From Candidatus Zixiibacteriota bacterium (lineage in GTDB: Bacteria; Zixibacteria; MSB-5A5; GN15; FEB-12): 32,217 nucleotides of DNA. The first letter of the stretch is position 1. Each line of letters begins with the position of its first letter. The stretch lies in NCBI GenBank assembly GCA_022571845.1, contig JACZXB010000014.1, positions 1 through 32,217 of the forward strand, in the 5' to 3' direction. The translations under genes were made by a program, and so were the position numbers. Positions 14,018 to 22,418 of this stretch are shown here, piece after piece. Below the pieces are notes generated by a model. It saw only the letters and a list, made by a program, of their open reading frames with translations, made no database searches and was not told the DNA's origin.

Positions 14018-14863
14018 CTAAATTCTTTTTAGAAGTGACACTATGCGCACCAGATCTTCTTCACCGTAGTACTCAATTTCAATTTTTCCTCTTTTGAGTC
14101 CATGCTTAATTTTTACCGACGTTCCCAGTAATTGTTTCAAAGTAGATTCAAAATCAGCAATCAACGGCGCTTTTCTTTTCGGAATCAAGCGTCTCTTTTT
14201 GATGCGCCTGATTGTTTCTTCAGTTTCCCGGACCGAAAAAGAGCCTTTGACAATCTGGTCGGCAAATTTCAGCATCTGCTCTTCGGTAGGCAGAGATAAT
14301 ACTGCCCGGGCGTGGCCTTCGGTCAGCCGCCCCTTTCTGACTAACTGCTGCACCGGTAGTGGTAAGGACAATAAGCGCATGACATTGGTCACCGAGGTTC
14401 TGCTTTTGTTGACGCGCCCGGCCAGCTGTTCGTGGGTCAAGCCGCACTTTTCCAGCAAAGTTGTAAAGGCGCAGGCAATTTCCATAGGATTTAAGTTTTC
14501 ACGTTGAATGTTTTCTACCAGAGCCAGTTCAAGTTTACGGGTGTCATCAGTTTCATCCATTACAATAACCGGCACTTCGGAAATATTTGCAAGTTTGGCG
14601 GCACGCAACCGGCGCTCTCCGGCAATGATGGTAAAGTCGCTGCCCGATTTCGTTACCACCAGCGGCTGCATAATACCGTCGGTCTTAAACGACTGCGCCA
14701 ATTCGCTAAGGCGTTCCTCGTTGAATGTCTGACGCGGCTGCATCGGATTTGGACTAATGCGATCAGTTGCTACCATCTTTAACTTATTAGCGGTAGTATC
14801 TGTCACAGTTTTATTGGGAATCAAAGCCTCTAGGCCGCGTCCTAACGCAATTCGATTATTCAT
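14018..14863 (-). CDS. parB: Chromosome partitioning protein ParB
   Basis: The protein has 281 residues, full length. It starts with the ParA-activating N-terminal tail (ALGRGLEALIP). The ParB/Srx CTPase domain follows, with ISPNPMQPRQ and the nucleotide motif GERRLRAAKLA. A helix-turn-helix region (LTHEQLAGRVNKSRTSVTNVMRLLSLP) recognises parS. The C-terminal segment (IKHGLKRGKIEIEYYG) serves dimerisation. ParB loads at parS as a CTP-dependent clamp and spreads, directing origin segregation with ParA. The start overlaps the parA stop by four bases. Two parS-like 16-mers lie nearby in rsmG and the mnmE-mnmG gap. Confidence 0.95.
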   Translation of the reverse strand: MNNRIALGRGLEALIPNKTVTDTTANKLKMVATDRISPNPMQPRQTFNEERLSELAQSFKTDGIMQPLVVTKSGSDFTIIAGERRLRAAKLANISEVPVIVMDETDDTRKLELALVENIQRENLNPMEIACAFTTLLEKCGLTHEQLAGRVNKSRTSVTNVMRLLSLPLPVQQLVRKGRLTEGHARAVLSLPTEEQMLKFADQIVKGSFSVRETEETIRRIKKRRLIPKRKAPLIADFESTLKQLLGTSVKIKHGLKRGKIEIEYYGEEDLVRIVSLLKRI

Positions 14864-15618
14864 CCTGCTATTACCTCTTTGGTGAGTGAAATATAATTTT
14901 CTGCACCGGTTGACATTATATCATAAAGGATTATCGGCTTGCCAAATGACGGCGCTTCAGATAACCGCACGTTTCGTGAAATTACCGTTTCATAAACGCG
15001 CTCGTCAAAATGTTTGCGAACTTCGTCCGAAACCTGTCTTGAGAGATTGAGCCTGCCGTCATACATTGTAAGCAGAACACCTTCGACGACAAGGTTCGGA
15101 TTCAAATTTTCTTTAACCAGATTGATGGTGTTCATCAACTGCCCCAGTCCTTCGAGTGCGAAGTACTCACACTGCATCGGAATAATAACCGAATCAACTG
15201 CCGTTAATACGTTGATAGTTAAAAGCCCCAGCGAGGGCGGACAGTCGATGATAACATAGTCGAACTTATCCGCTATTGGCGTCATCACTTTTTTCAGTTG
15301 ATACTCACGCGACATCATATTTACCATTTCAATCTCGGCGCCGACCAGTGATATCGACGACGGCAGGATTTTTAAGTACTCCAGGGCGGTCGCCTTAATA
15401 ACCTCTTTTGGAGAAGCGTTATTTATCAGGATGTCGTAGATTGACTGCTCTATATTATCCTTTGAAAGCCCTAGGCCGCTGGAGCTGTTGGACTGCGGGT
15501 CCATATCTACCAAAAGCGTCCTGTTTTCGGTGGCAGCTAAGCAAGAGGCCAGGTTAACCGCAGTTGTTGTTTTTCCGACCCCGCCTTTTTGGTTGGCAAT
15601 TGCAATTTTTTTACCCAG
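14860..15618 (-). CDS. parA: Chromosome partitioning ATPase ParA (Soj), probable CTG start
   Basis: The protein has 252 residues when read from CTG at 15618-15616. The deviant Walker A motif KGGVGKTTT begins at residue 11 (IAIANQKGGVGKTTTAVNLA), and VDMDPQSNSSSGLG and DYVIIDCPPSLG follow. Between an in-frame TAA upstream and the Walker A motif there is no ATG, GTG or TTG. CTG has AAGGAG six bases upstream and gives the normal N terminus (x-G-K-K-I-A-I-A-N-Q). A start at the first conventional codon would remove the ATP-binding loop. ParA binds DNA as an ATP dimer and is released by ParB. It is the first of the parAB pair, about 200 bases downstream of rsmG. Confidence 0.92.
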   Translation of the reverse strand: MGKKIAIANQKGGVGKTTTAVNLASCLAATENRTLLVDMDPQSNSSSGLGLSKDNIEQSIYDILINNASPKEVIKATALEYLKILPSSISLVGAEIEMVNMMSREYQLKKVMTPIADKFDYVIIDCPPSLGLLTINVLTAVDSVIIPMQCEYFALEGLGQLMNTINLVKENLNPNLVVEGVLLTMYDGRLNLSRQVSDEVRKHFDERVYETVISRNVRLSEAPSFGKPIILYDIMSTGAENYISLTKEVIAG

Positions 15619-15706
15619 AACAGACTCCTTAACTGATTACGGTTTCCTATAACTTCCCTTTAAGCTTATCTTTGGCTGAGTTTTCAAACAACAAAAAAGG
15701 AGACTG

Positions 15707-15873
15707 AGTCTCTTTCTTTTATTTACTGGATTTTCTTGAAAATCGTAAAGGCTTTGGCTGGCGAATCGTCACCGATAGCATAAAAACAGCTGGACGAAGT
15801 CTCTTTCTTTTATTTACTGGATTTTCTTGAAAATCGTAAAGGCTTTGGCTGGCGAATCGTCACCAGTAGCATA
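15707..15873. repeat. Tandem 76-bp duplication of the rsmG 3' end
   Basis: 15707-15782 and 15798-15873 are nearly identical 76-base copies, 91 bases apart. The right copy contains the true end of rsmG, including the stop, and the left copy is a tail fragment (YA-x-GDDSPAKAFTIFKKIQ and stop). They differ at two adjacent bases, turning Ala-Thr into Ala-Ile. The divergence favours a real, somewhat aged duplication over an assembly echo, although that cannot be excluded. Confidence 0.85.
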
Positions 15874-16431
15874 GGCATAGACAGTATAAGAAAGCTCCGG
15901 GGGGCATTTATCTGATCCAAAAGCACCATAGTAGATAAAAACGGCTGAATAAGATAATATCTCAGAAATCTTTTTTAGAATAGGACCAGAGAGACGGACT
16001 AAGCGGACAGTTATGAGATCAAAAGATTTATCAAAATCGATATCCTCGAATGTCTGCTCAATTATAGAGGGCTTTATTTTCAGCTCCAGTGAAATCCGTC
16101 TTAGAGCTGAGGCTTTTTTGTTTCTGCGCTCTATCAAGAGGGATTGTGCCGGATTTAAGGCTAATATGATAGGAATAGCAGGAAGCCCGCCGCCTGTACC
16201 GATATCAAGATACCTATTAACAGTCTCAAGGTCTAATTTTTCGAAGGGAACGAGAGACTCTGCTATGAGTCTCTTTAAGTCTGAGGCAGATGTTTCCCGT
16301 GAAACAAGATTAGTTTTCTCGTTTTCTAAAGTCAGCAGGCTTAGATAATCTTGAAATCTACCATCTCGGGAATGTTTCTTAAGAAGATCCTCTATTTTGA
16401 CTTCAAAAAAGGAGCTCTCTGAATCGGCCAC
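15814..16431 (-). CDS. rsmG: 16S rRNA (guanine527-N7)-methyltransferase RsmG
   Basis: The protein has 205 residues. It carries the SAM-binding motif YLDIGTGGGLPAIPI (about 74-88), ERRNKKASALRR as the next SAM loop, and the typical N-terminal lead-in SLLTLENEKTNLVSRET. It methylates N7 of G527 in 16S rRNA in the cytoplasm. It starts with GTG, sharing its G with the mnmG stop (TAGTG), so the two are coupled. This is the conserved mnmE-mnmG-rsmG-parA-parB order. A parS-like site lies inside the gene and its tail is duplicated downstream. Confidence 0.93.
   Translation of the reverse strand: MADSESSFFEVKIEDLLKKHSRDGRFQDYLSLLTLENEKTNLVSRETSASDLKRLIAESLVPFEKLDLETVNRYLDIGTGGGLPAIPIILALNPAQSLLIERRNKKASALRRISLELKIKPSIIEQTFEDIDFDKSFDLITVRLVRLSGPILKKISEILSYSAVFIYYGAFGSDKCPPELSYTVYAYATGDDSPAKAFTIFKKIQ
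16291..16306. promoter_or_regulatory. parS: parS-like ParB-binding site inside rsmG
   Basis: TGTTTCCCGTGAAACA matches the parS consensus TGTTTCACGTGAAACA at 15 of 16 positions. It lies about 1.4 kb from parB within rsmG. parS sites commonly lie within a few kilobases of parAB, sometimes in coding sequence. Confidence 0.75.
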
Positions 16432-18299
16432 TATGCTGTCGCCTTGTGCCTTTTTAAGTGAACAGAAAGTACTGCGACATCGCCCGGTGTGATTCCTTCC
16501 ATGCGGCTAGCCTGCCCTAATGAATCCGGGCGGAAACGTTGAAATTTCTCGGTAGCTTCCTGTTTTAGCCCCGTAATCGCTTGAAAAACAAAATCTTCCG
16601 GGATAGTCTCATGTTCCAATTTCTTAAACTTGTTGATTTCTCGCTGCTGCTTTTCGATATACCCTTGGTAGCGGATAATAATTGCGGCTCGTTCCAGGAC
16701 TTCAGGCTGGTCAGCAAATTCGCTATTATGTAAAACCAATAGAGGCATTGCCTTCTCAATACTTATCTGAGGTTGCTTGAGGAAATGCTCCAAGGTCATA
16801 CTATTCATATTGTTAAGTTCATTAGCGTACTTCCCCAAATCCACTGCTGCAAGTCGAACTTTCTTGAAACTCAAAATAGCTGTCTCGGTTTTGCTTTGAA
16901 GCTCCCGGAATGAATTTAGCACAGCTTTTGGAAGAAGATTATACTTTCGGGCGTAGTCAGCCATTCTGTCTCTGGCGTTATCTTCGCGCATTGAAAGTCT
17001 GTATTCGGCTCTGGAAGTAAACAGGCGGTATGGCTCGGTGGTCGAGCGCGTTGTCAAATCATCAATCATGACTCCGATATAACCTTCAGAACGGTCTAAT
17101 ATAAACGGCGGCTCCTTTTCGAGATGCAAGACAGCATTAATGCCGGCCATAAGTCCCTGTCCGGCTGCTTCTTCGTAGCCTGAAGTCCCGTTTATCTGAC
17201 CGGCAAAGAAAAGCCCTTTGACCAGGTGAGTTTCTAAATTTGCTTTGATCTGACGTGCCGGGCAGTAGTCATATTCGACCGCGTAGCCCGGGCGGGTTAT
17301 TTCCACTTGCTCCAGTCCGGTAACCGTTTTGATAGCAGCAGCTTGGACATCTTCGGGCAAAGAGGTTGAAAAGCCATTCGGATAAACTTCGCTGGTGCCG
17401 TTTCCTTCGGGCTCCAAAAAGAGCTGATGACGTGGTTTATCTACAAATCGGTAGAACTTATCCTCGATAGACGGGCAATAGCGCGGGCCGGCCGAATTTA
17501 GCTGGCCCGAAAAAATAGGGGAGCGTTTGATATTTTCTAAGATAATTTCTTTGGTTTTAGCTGTGGTATAGGTCAGATAGCAGGGCGTTTGCTTAAAAGC
17601 GTCTCTTTTGGTCTGATGCGAAAAGAGCGGCATCGGTTCATCTCCCGGCTGAATCTGGCATTTGTCCCAGTCAATAGAATCTCCATTGAGGCGGGGCGGC
17701 GTACCGGTTTTTAGTCTAGAGATTTCAAAACCTAATTCCCGAAACGAATCAGAAAGTTTATAAGCTGCATTTTCTCCAAAGCGACCAGCCTTGATCTTCT
17801 TTTCACCAATGTGAATCAGTCCGCCTAAGAATGTACCGGTAGCTACTATTATCGCACCACATTGTATAAGCGCTCCCGATTCTGTCCTGATTCCTTTTAC
17901 TCTGCCATTCTCTGTCAGAATTTCGCCGGCCAAGTCTTCGATAACCTCAATCCTAGCCTCTCCTGAGACATGCTCAACCACATAATCATTATAATAACGG
18001 CGGTCGCACTGCACCCTGGTAGACCAAACCGCCGGACCTCGCGATAAGTTTAGTCTCCGAAATTGAATCCCCGAAGCATCAGCAGCCATGCCCATAATTC
18101 CGCCCAGAGCATCTATCTCTTTGACGACGTGAGATTTGCCAATCCCGCCGATAGCAGGGTTGCAGGACATAAGCGCTAACTTTTTAGCGTCCATGGTGAC
18201 AATAGCAGAAGTTTTACCCATTCGTGAAGCGGCCAGAGCGGCTTCAACTCCGGCATGTCCGCCGCCTATTATAACTATGTCAAAATCTTTATAAGTCAT
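16431..18299 (-). CDS. mnmG: tRNA uridine-34 carboxymethylaminomethyl modification FAD protein MnmG (GidA)
   Basis: The protein has 622 residues, full length. The FAD-binding motif GGGHAGVEAA is at 12-21. The two family signatures GPRYCPSIEDK and TSGYEEAAGQGLMAGINA are present, as is the long helical C-terminal region that contacts MnmE. With MnmE it adds the cmnm group to U34 of tRNAs, using FAD and a folate donor. It lies between mnmE (95-base gap with a parS-like site) and rsmG (one-base overlap). Confidence 0.96.
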   Translation of the reverse strand: MTYKDFDIVIIGGGHAGVEAALAASRMGKTSAIVTMDAKKLALMSCNPAIGGIGKSHVVKEIDALGGIMGMAADASGIQFRRLNLSRGPAVWSTRVQCDRRYYNDYVVEHVSGEARIEVIEDLAGEILTENGRVKGIRTESGALIQCGAIIVATGTFLGGLIHIGEKKIKAGRFGENAAYKLSDSFRELGFEISRLKTGTPPRLNGDSIDWDKCQIQPGDEPMPLFSHQTKRDAFKQTPCYLTYTTAKTKEIILENIKRSPIFSGQLNSAGPRYCPSIEDKFYRFVDKPRHQLFLEPEGNGTSEVYPNGFSTSLPEDVQAAAIKTVTGLEQVEITRPGYAVEYDYCPARQIKANLETHLVKGLFFAGQINGTSGYEEAAGQGLMAGINAVLHLEKEPPFILDRSEGYIGVMIDDLTTRSTTEPYRLFTSRAEYRLSMREDNARDRMADYARKYNLLPKAVLNSFRELQSKTETAILSFKKVRLAAVDLGKYANELNNMNSMTLEHFLKQPQISIEKAMPLLVLHNSEFADQPEVLERAAIIIRYQGYIEKQQREINKFKKLEHETIPEDFVFQAITGLKQEATEKFQRFRPDSLGQASRMEGITPGDVAVLSVHLKRHKATA

Positions 18300-18362
18300 C
18301 TGAACTTTCTCTAAGCTTGAATTTATATGAAAAATAAAGAAAAGCGAATAGAAAAGACCGTG

Positions 18363-18378
18363 CGTTTCATGTGAAATA
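18363..18378. promoter_or_regulatory. Degenerate parS-like site between mnmE and mnmG
   Basis: CGTTTCATGTGAAATA matches the parS consensus at 13 of 16 positions and keeps the central inverted GTTTCA/TGAAA. It lies in the 95-base gap upstream of mnmG. A weaker ParB site is plausible, though the three mismatches leave this less certain than the site in rsmG. Confidence 0.45.
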
Positions 18379-18394
18379 TTTAAATAGTCAGACG

Positions 18395-19795
18395 TTATTT
18401 ACCAATGCAGAACTTTGAAAAAATCTGCCCCAGAATATCCTCATTATATATGCGGCCGGTTATCTCGGCCAGTTCACTTGCTGCCTGACGAAGGTCCAGG
18501 GCGGTTAACTCCGGCGACTGATTTTCGGCTAACTTAGATTTTGCCTGAGCTATTTCGTCAAGTGCTGATTTCAACTTTTGCATGTGACGCGCCGAGGTTA
18601 CGACCAGGCCGGAAGTCAGGTCCGGCATAGATTCAGCTATCCTGTTGACTAAAACACTCTTAAAGCTGTCAACTCCCTGGCTGGTAAGACATGACAGAGG
18701 CAGCACATTATGATCAGAAATGAATTTCTTAGTTTTCTCATCAAGAGAAACTTTGTCGATCTTATTGCCTAAAATAATTGAATTTCTATTTAGATCTTCG
18801 CTTAAGTCTTCAGACAAAAAATCCGCCCATTTTTTCTGAGAAAGGTCGGCCATCCAGACAATCAAATCCGCCTGGTTCATAATTTTCTTCGCTGAGCTCT
18901 GGCCGGCTTTTTCTATAACACCGCCACCGCTTCTGAGACCGGCTGTGTCTATAATGTTGACGGCCTGTCCTCCCAGTTCAATCCATTCCGACAGGTAATC
19001 TCTGGTGGTACCCGGGGTCGGAGTTACCAGAGCGCGCTCCTGTTTTAAGAGCAGATTAAAAAGTGATGACTTGCCTGCATTGGGTCGGCCGGCGATGGCA
19101 ACTTTGAAACCTTCACTGATTATCCTGCCGCCTGAATACGAATCCGCCAGCTCTTTTATCGACCGGGCCAGATTACTTAACCGTTTGACAAGTTTGCTGG
19201 TTTCTTCGGGGTCAATTTCTTCTTCAGGAAAATCAATAGAAGCTTCGACCTCGGCCAATATTTCGATTAGCTCGGTGCGAAGTTTTTCGATATGCTTGGA
19301 GTAATTTCCGATTAAGTGCTCTCTGGCAACATCAAATGATTTTTGGGTGTTGGCTTCGATAATTTCCGCCACAGCTTCGGCTTTGCTTAAGTCTATCCGC
19401 CCCGATAGAAAGGCAAGTTTTGTAAACTCTCCCGGTTCGGCTGCTCTGGCTCCTGACTTTAACAGAATTTCCTGAATCTTTTTGGCAACTAAAGAGCCGC
19501 CATGGCTGAATATCTCTATTTGCTCTAAGCCGGTATAGGATCTTTCTTTGGGCATGAAGACAGCCAGGATTTCATCTATTTTTTCAAGCTTGTCGTCGAC
19601 AAAAAACCCGTAACGCATCAGAAACGGTTTGAAGTCTGATTCATTTTTTCGGACAGCTCTAAAGTGTTTTGATAAAAGAGCGAGGCTTTGCCCGCCTGCT
19701 AAGCGAATAGCAGCAATGCCGCCTTCACCCGGAGGCGTGATAATAGCGACAATTGTATCCTCATTTGTCGAAGATTTTTGACTTGCGCTTGTCAT
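18395..19795 (-). CDS. mnmE: tRNA modification GTPase MnmE (TrmE)
   Basis: The protein has 466 residues. The N-terminal folate-binding domain contains TIVAIITPPGEGGIAAIRL. The GTPase domain has G1 GRPNAGKS at 236-243, then TPGTTRDYLSEWIEL, DTAG and NKID. The C terminus is CIGK (463-466), the essential Cys motif. It acts with MnmG on tRNA U34. It starts with ATG 12 bases after the yidC stop. The common jag/khpB gene between yidC and mnmE is not present. Confidence 0.96.
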   Translation of the reverse strand: MTSASQKSSTNEDTIVAIITPPGEGGIAAIRLAGGQSLALLSKHFRAVRKNESDFKPFLMRYGFFVDDKLEKIDEILAVFMPKERSYTGLEQIEIFSHGGSLVAKKIQEILLKSGARAAEPGEFTKLAFLSGRIDLSKAEAVAEIIEANTQKSFDVAREHLIGNYSKHIEKLRTELIEILAEVEASIDFPEEEIDPEETSKLVKRLSNLARSIKELADSYSGGRIISEGFKVAIAGRPNAGKSSLFNLLLKQERALVTPTPGTTRDYLSEWIELGGQAVNIIDTAGLRSGGGVIEKAGQSSAKKIMNQADLIVWMADLSQKKWADFLSEDLSEDLNRNSIILGNKIDKVSLDEKTKKFISDHNVLPLSCLTSQGVDSFKSVLVNRIAESMPDLTSGLVVTSARHMQKLKSALDEIAQAKSKLAENQSPELTALDLRQAASELAEITGRIYNEDILGQIFSKFCIGK

Positions 19796-19807
19796 CTATT
19801 GATTTGC

Positions 19808-21532
19808 TCAGGAGGTTTCTACTTTTTTTGCTTTGGGCCGCTTAAAGAAAACGTAGTCAAGCAAAGAGAATACTGAAAAACTTGTCCAGTACAAAACCAG
19901 TCCGGCTGCAAAGCTGTAAAATATAAAACCCATAAAGAGCGGCATAATATACATTATCATTTTGTTCTGCTGAGTTGAAGCCATCGTAATTTTCTGCGAC
20001 ACAAACTGAGCGCCTATCATAACTAAGACCAGCAAAATGTAGGGGTCAGTCAGGCCGGAGGCGCCGCGCGAGAGGTCATCGATGAACCAGAAAAAAGGCG
20101 CTTCACGAAGAAGTATAGTTGAGCGAAAAACAGAAAAAAGTGCAAAGAAAAGCGGCATTTGCGGCAGCATCGGCAGGCAGCCGGAAATAGGATTTACTCC
20201 GTGCTTTTTATAGAGCTTCATCATTTCCTTATTTAAGGCCTGCGGATCTTTTTTATGTCTTTTTTTCAACTCCTCGAGTTTGGGCTGGATATCTTTCATG
20301 GCCTGCATAGACTTAAAAGATTTTAGTGACAGCGGCAGAGTAATAATCTTAACCAATAGCGCAAACAGGATAATTACAATGCCGTAGTTGGGGATGAAAT
20401 CATACATTCGCGGCAAAATCCAGACAATAGCAATTGCAAACGGCTTTATCAGCCAGCCGACATAAGGGGTGGTGCCAATACCCAGAATATCTTCAAGCCC
20501 GACATCGTATTCCGATAGCAGATTATAATCCATTGGTCCGACAAAGATCGTAAAGCTGTCGGCAAACGAAGGAACATATTCGATTGGCAGATTAAGTCCG
20601 GCAATAATCTCGCGTCCTTCGACAGGGCCATCATTGGTCATTATTGTGCCAATCTGACCGCGGGCAAAAACTCTGTCGGCGGCTTTGCTCTGCGGGATAA
20701 TAATTGATGCAAAATATTTTGAGCGCAGACCGGCCCAGTGCGTGACGCCGTCAAGGGTCTGGTTAAGTCTGTCATCTTTGTAGTCGTCGAGCATCACTCT
20801 CGAGTCACCCAACATGGCCACCGCCGCCATCTCCTGGTAGTCCTGTTCGACCTGAGGTTCGGTTACTCCCGGAGGGGTATTCCAGACAATCTGGTATTGA
20901 CGCTCAAACCCGAACTGGTCCCGATTGCGAATTTCTATAACCAGCTCAAAGTGGTATTTGTCCGGATAAAATTTGTAGTGCTTAATCAGCTCACCGCCAT
21001 TGCCGTAGTTGTAGCGGTAGGTCACTTCGATTGCTTCAGATTCGGCGTAGTAAGTTCCCGCAGGTTTACTGCTGCTGTAATGAACTTTTGAAGCAGAAAA
21101 AGTCTCTGCTGCGAACGTAAAATCTGGCGTGGCGTTCTTGGACAAGCTCAGCATATCAATTTGTCCGTTACCGCCATAACTGTATTCTTTTAATAAGAGA
21201 GTAACAAGTCCCCCGCCGTAAGAACTGAGACTTACTTCGTATTTATTAGTGATTATTTTGACAGTATCAATTCTTTGTGTCCCGGCTGCAACGCTGGCGG
21301 TATCAGTTTTGAAAGGATCATAAGGTTGATAGGCCTGAGGTGATTGGTCAGATAATATTTGAGGCTTACTGTCGTCGGCCTGTCTGAGTTCTGATTCAGC
21401 CTGTGAAGTAGTGTCGGCAGTTTTTTCCTCTGGCGGCGGCGGCTCATACAGCCCCAGCATCTCAAGCAGGGGATAGTAAAAGATTATCAGCAGCGCCAAA
21501 ACTATTATGATGGGGAGAGTTTTCTTATCCAA
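19808..21532 (-). CDS. yidC: Membrane protein insertase YidC
   Basis: The protein has 574 residues, the long type found in diderm bacteria. It has an N-terminal membrane helix (LPIIIVLALLIIFYY), a linker, a large periplasmic beta-sandwich domain (about 90-350) and the conserved insertase core. The core includes ITLPLSLKSFKSMQAMKDIQPK and NPISGCLPMLPQMPLFFALF. It inserts inner-membrane proteins alone or with SecYEG. The start is TTG with AAAGGA eight bases upstream. It follows yidD by 28 bases in the rpmH-rnpA-yidD-yidC order. Confidence 0.96.
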   Translation of the reverse strand: MDKKTLPIIIVLALLIIFYYPLLEMLGLYEPPPPEEKTADTTSQAESELRQADDSKPQILSDQSPQAYQPYDPFKTDTASVAAGTQRIDTVKIITNKYEVSLSSYGGGLVTLLLKEYSYGGNGQIDMLSLSKNATPDFTFAAETFSASKVHYSSSKPAGTYYAESEAIEVTYRYNYGNGGELIKHYKFYPDKYHFELVIEIRNRDQFGFERQYQIVWNTPPGVTEPQVEQDYQEMAAVAMLGDSRVMLDDYKDDRLNQTLDGVTHWAGLRSKYFASIIIPQSKAADRVFARGQIGTIMTNDGPVEGREIIAGLNLPIEYVPSFADSFTIFVGPMDYNLLSEYDVGLEDILGIGTTPYVGWLIKPFAIAIVWILPRMYDFIPNYGIVIILFALLVKIITLPLSLKSFKSMQAMKDIQPKLEELKKRHKKDPQALNKEMMKLYKKHGVNPISGCLPMLPQMPLFFALFSVFRSTILLREAPFFWFIDDLSRGASGLTDPYILLVLVMIGAQFVSQKITMASTQQNKMIMYIMPLFMGFIFYSFAAGLVLYWTSFSVFSLLDYVFFKRPKAKKVETS

Positions 21533-21560
21533 TCTATATTCCTTTAATCAGTCCGCCTTG

Positions 21561-21854
21561 TCAGTTGACCGGATCGTATCCGCCCGGATGCCAGGGGTGG
21601 CATTTACTTAATCTTTTGAGCGTCATCAAAATTCCTTTCATCACTCCGTACTGGGAAAATGATTCGATGGCATAATTTGAGCAGGAAGGATGAAAGCGAC
21701 AGTTGCTGCCTAGAAGTGGTGAAATTAAAACCTGATAAATACGAATCAGGTAAACAAGCGGGTAGGCCAGAAAAGAAAGCTGGCTATTTCTGCTCGGAAA
21801 TTTTCCTGAATGCGAGAATGATGTCCTGGCTGATGTTCTGGAAAGAAAGTTCAT
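21561..21854 (-). CDS. yidD: Membrane protein insertion efficiency factor YidD
   Basis: The YidD core is clear: [32 protein letters not shown], and the C-terminal [12 protein letters not shown]. The protein is a small amphipathic membrane-associated factor that aids YidC. The start is uncertain. The first ATG (21854) gives 97 residues and overlaps rnpA by 71 bases, adding about 25 residues with no family match and no ribosome binding site. A start nearer the core, near the end of rnpA, would require a rare codon such as CTG. Confidence 0.88.
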   Translation of the reverse strand: MNFLSRTSARTSFSHSGKFPSRNSQLSFLAYPLVYLIRIYQVLISPLLGSNCRFHPSCSNYAIESFSQYGVMKGILMTLKRLSKCHPWHPGGYDPVN

Positions 21855-22131
21855 TTTCAATTATGCGAAGCAGTATGGCGACTTTGACGGGACGACTTAA
21901 AAGATTTCTGTTTAACCTGACGGCCTCGCGGAAGAGACGTTTGAGGCGATTGCGAAATGCGGCAGTCTTTATCTTCCCTGATAACAACACCGCACATTTG
22001 AAAGAGAGTGAATTTTCCCATACAACAGTACAATAGCGACCCGAATAGCGCTGCCCGCCTTTCAAAAGCCGTGATATCTCAAGTCGGCTTTTCAGGCTTT
22101 CACTTCTGGTAAGTCTATTTGTTACCGGCAA
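21784..22131 (-). CDS. rnpA: Ribonuclease P protein component
   Basis: The protein has 115 residues, normal length. The RNase P signature [16 protein letters not shown] is present, as is the N-terminal [12 protein letters not shown] typical of the family. It supports the RNA subunit in tRNA 5' maturation. The start is TTG at 22131, inside rpmH (17-base overlap). No ATG is available in that region. Confidence 0.94.
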   Translation of the reverse strand: MPVTNRLTRSESLKSRLEISRLLKGGQRYSGRYCTVVWENSLSFKCAVLLSGKIKTAAFRNRLKRLFREAVRLNRNLLSRPVKVAILLRIIENELSFQNISQDIILAFRKISEQK

Positions 22132-22267
22132 CTTTTACGGTCAATCTTTTCCTTTTTTTAGCGCGTCTACGAGCCAGGACATTACGGCCGCCTTTGGTCG
22201 CCATTCTTTTTCTAAAACCGTGATCGTTCAGTTTTTTACGGTTCGACGGTTGAAATGTTCGTTTCAT
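22115..22267 (-). CDS. rpmH: 50S ribosomal protein L34
   Basis: The product has 50 residues, beginning [18 protein letters not shown] and followed by [19 protein letters not shown], a complete L34. It carries a short C-terminal extension (LTVKVAGNK) that overlaps the rnpA start. It is the first gene of the minus-strand block, and the next gene upstream is divergent and unrelated. dnaA, the usual neighbour, is not here. Confidence 0.97.
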   Translation of the reverse strand: MKRTFQPSNRKKLNDHGFRKRMATKGGRNVLARRRAKKRKRLTVKVAGNK

Positions 22268-22294
22268 CTATAATACCTTTCTTACAAGCCACCC

Positions 22295-22322
22295 AATATA
22301 CAAACAGGCGGGCTTTCGTCAA
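22295..22322 (-). promoter_or_regulatory. Promoter of the rpmH operon
   Basis: On the minus strand TTGACG (22322-22317), a 16-base spacer and TATATT (22300-22295) form a good sigma70-type promoter, 28 bases before the rpmH ATG. AAAGG precedes the ATG as a ribosome binding site. Confidence 0.7.
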
Positions 22323-22418
22323 GGCAATATACGCATTTATTGCTATCTTCGAGAGGTATTTGGACAATTTCAAAAAGGTTTAACGAATCAGACTGAATAC
22401 CCTATATTGCTATTGTCA

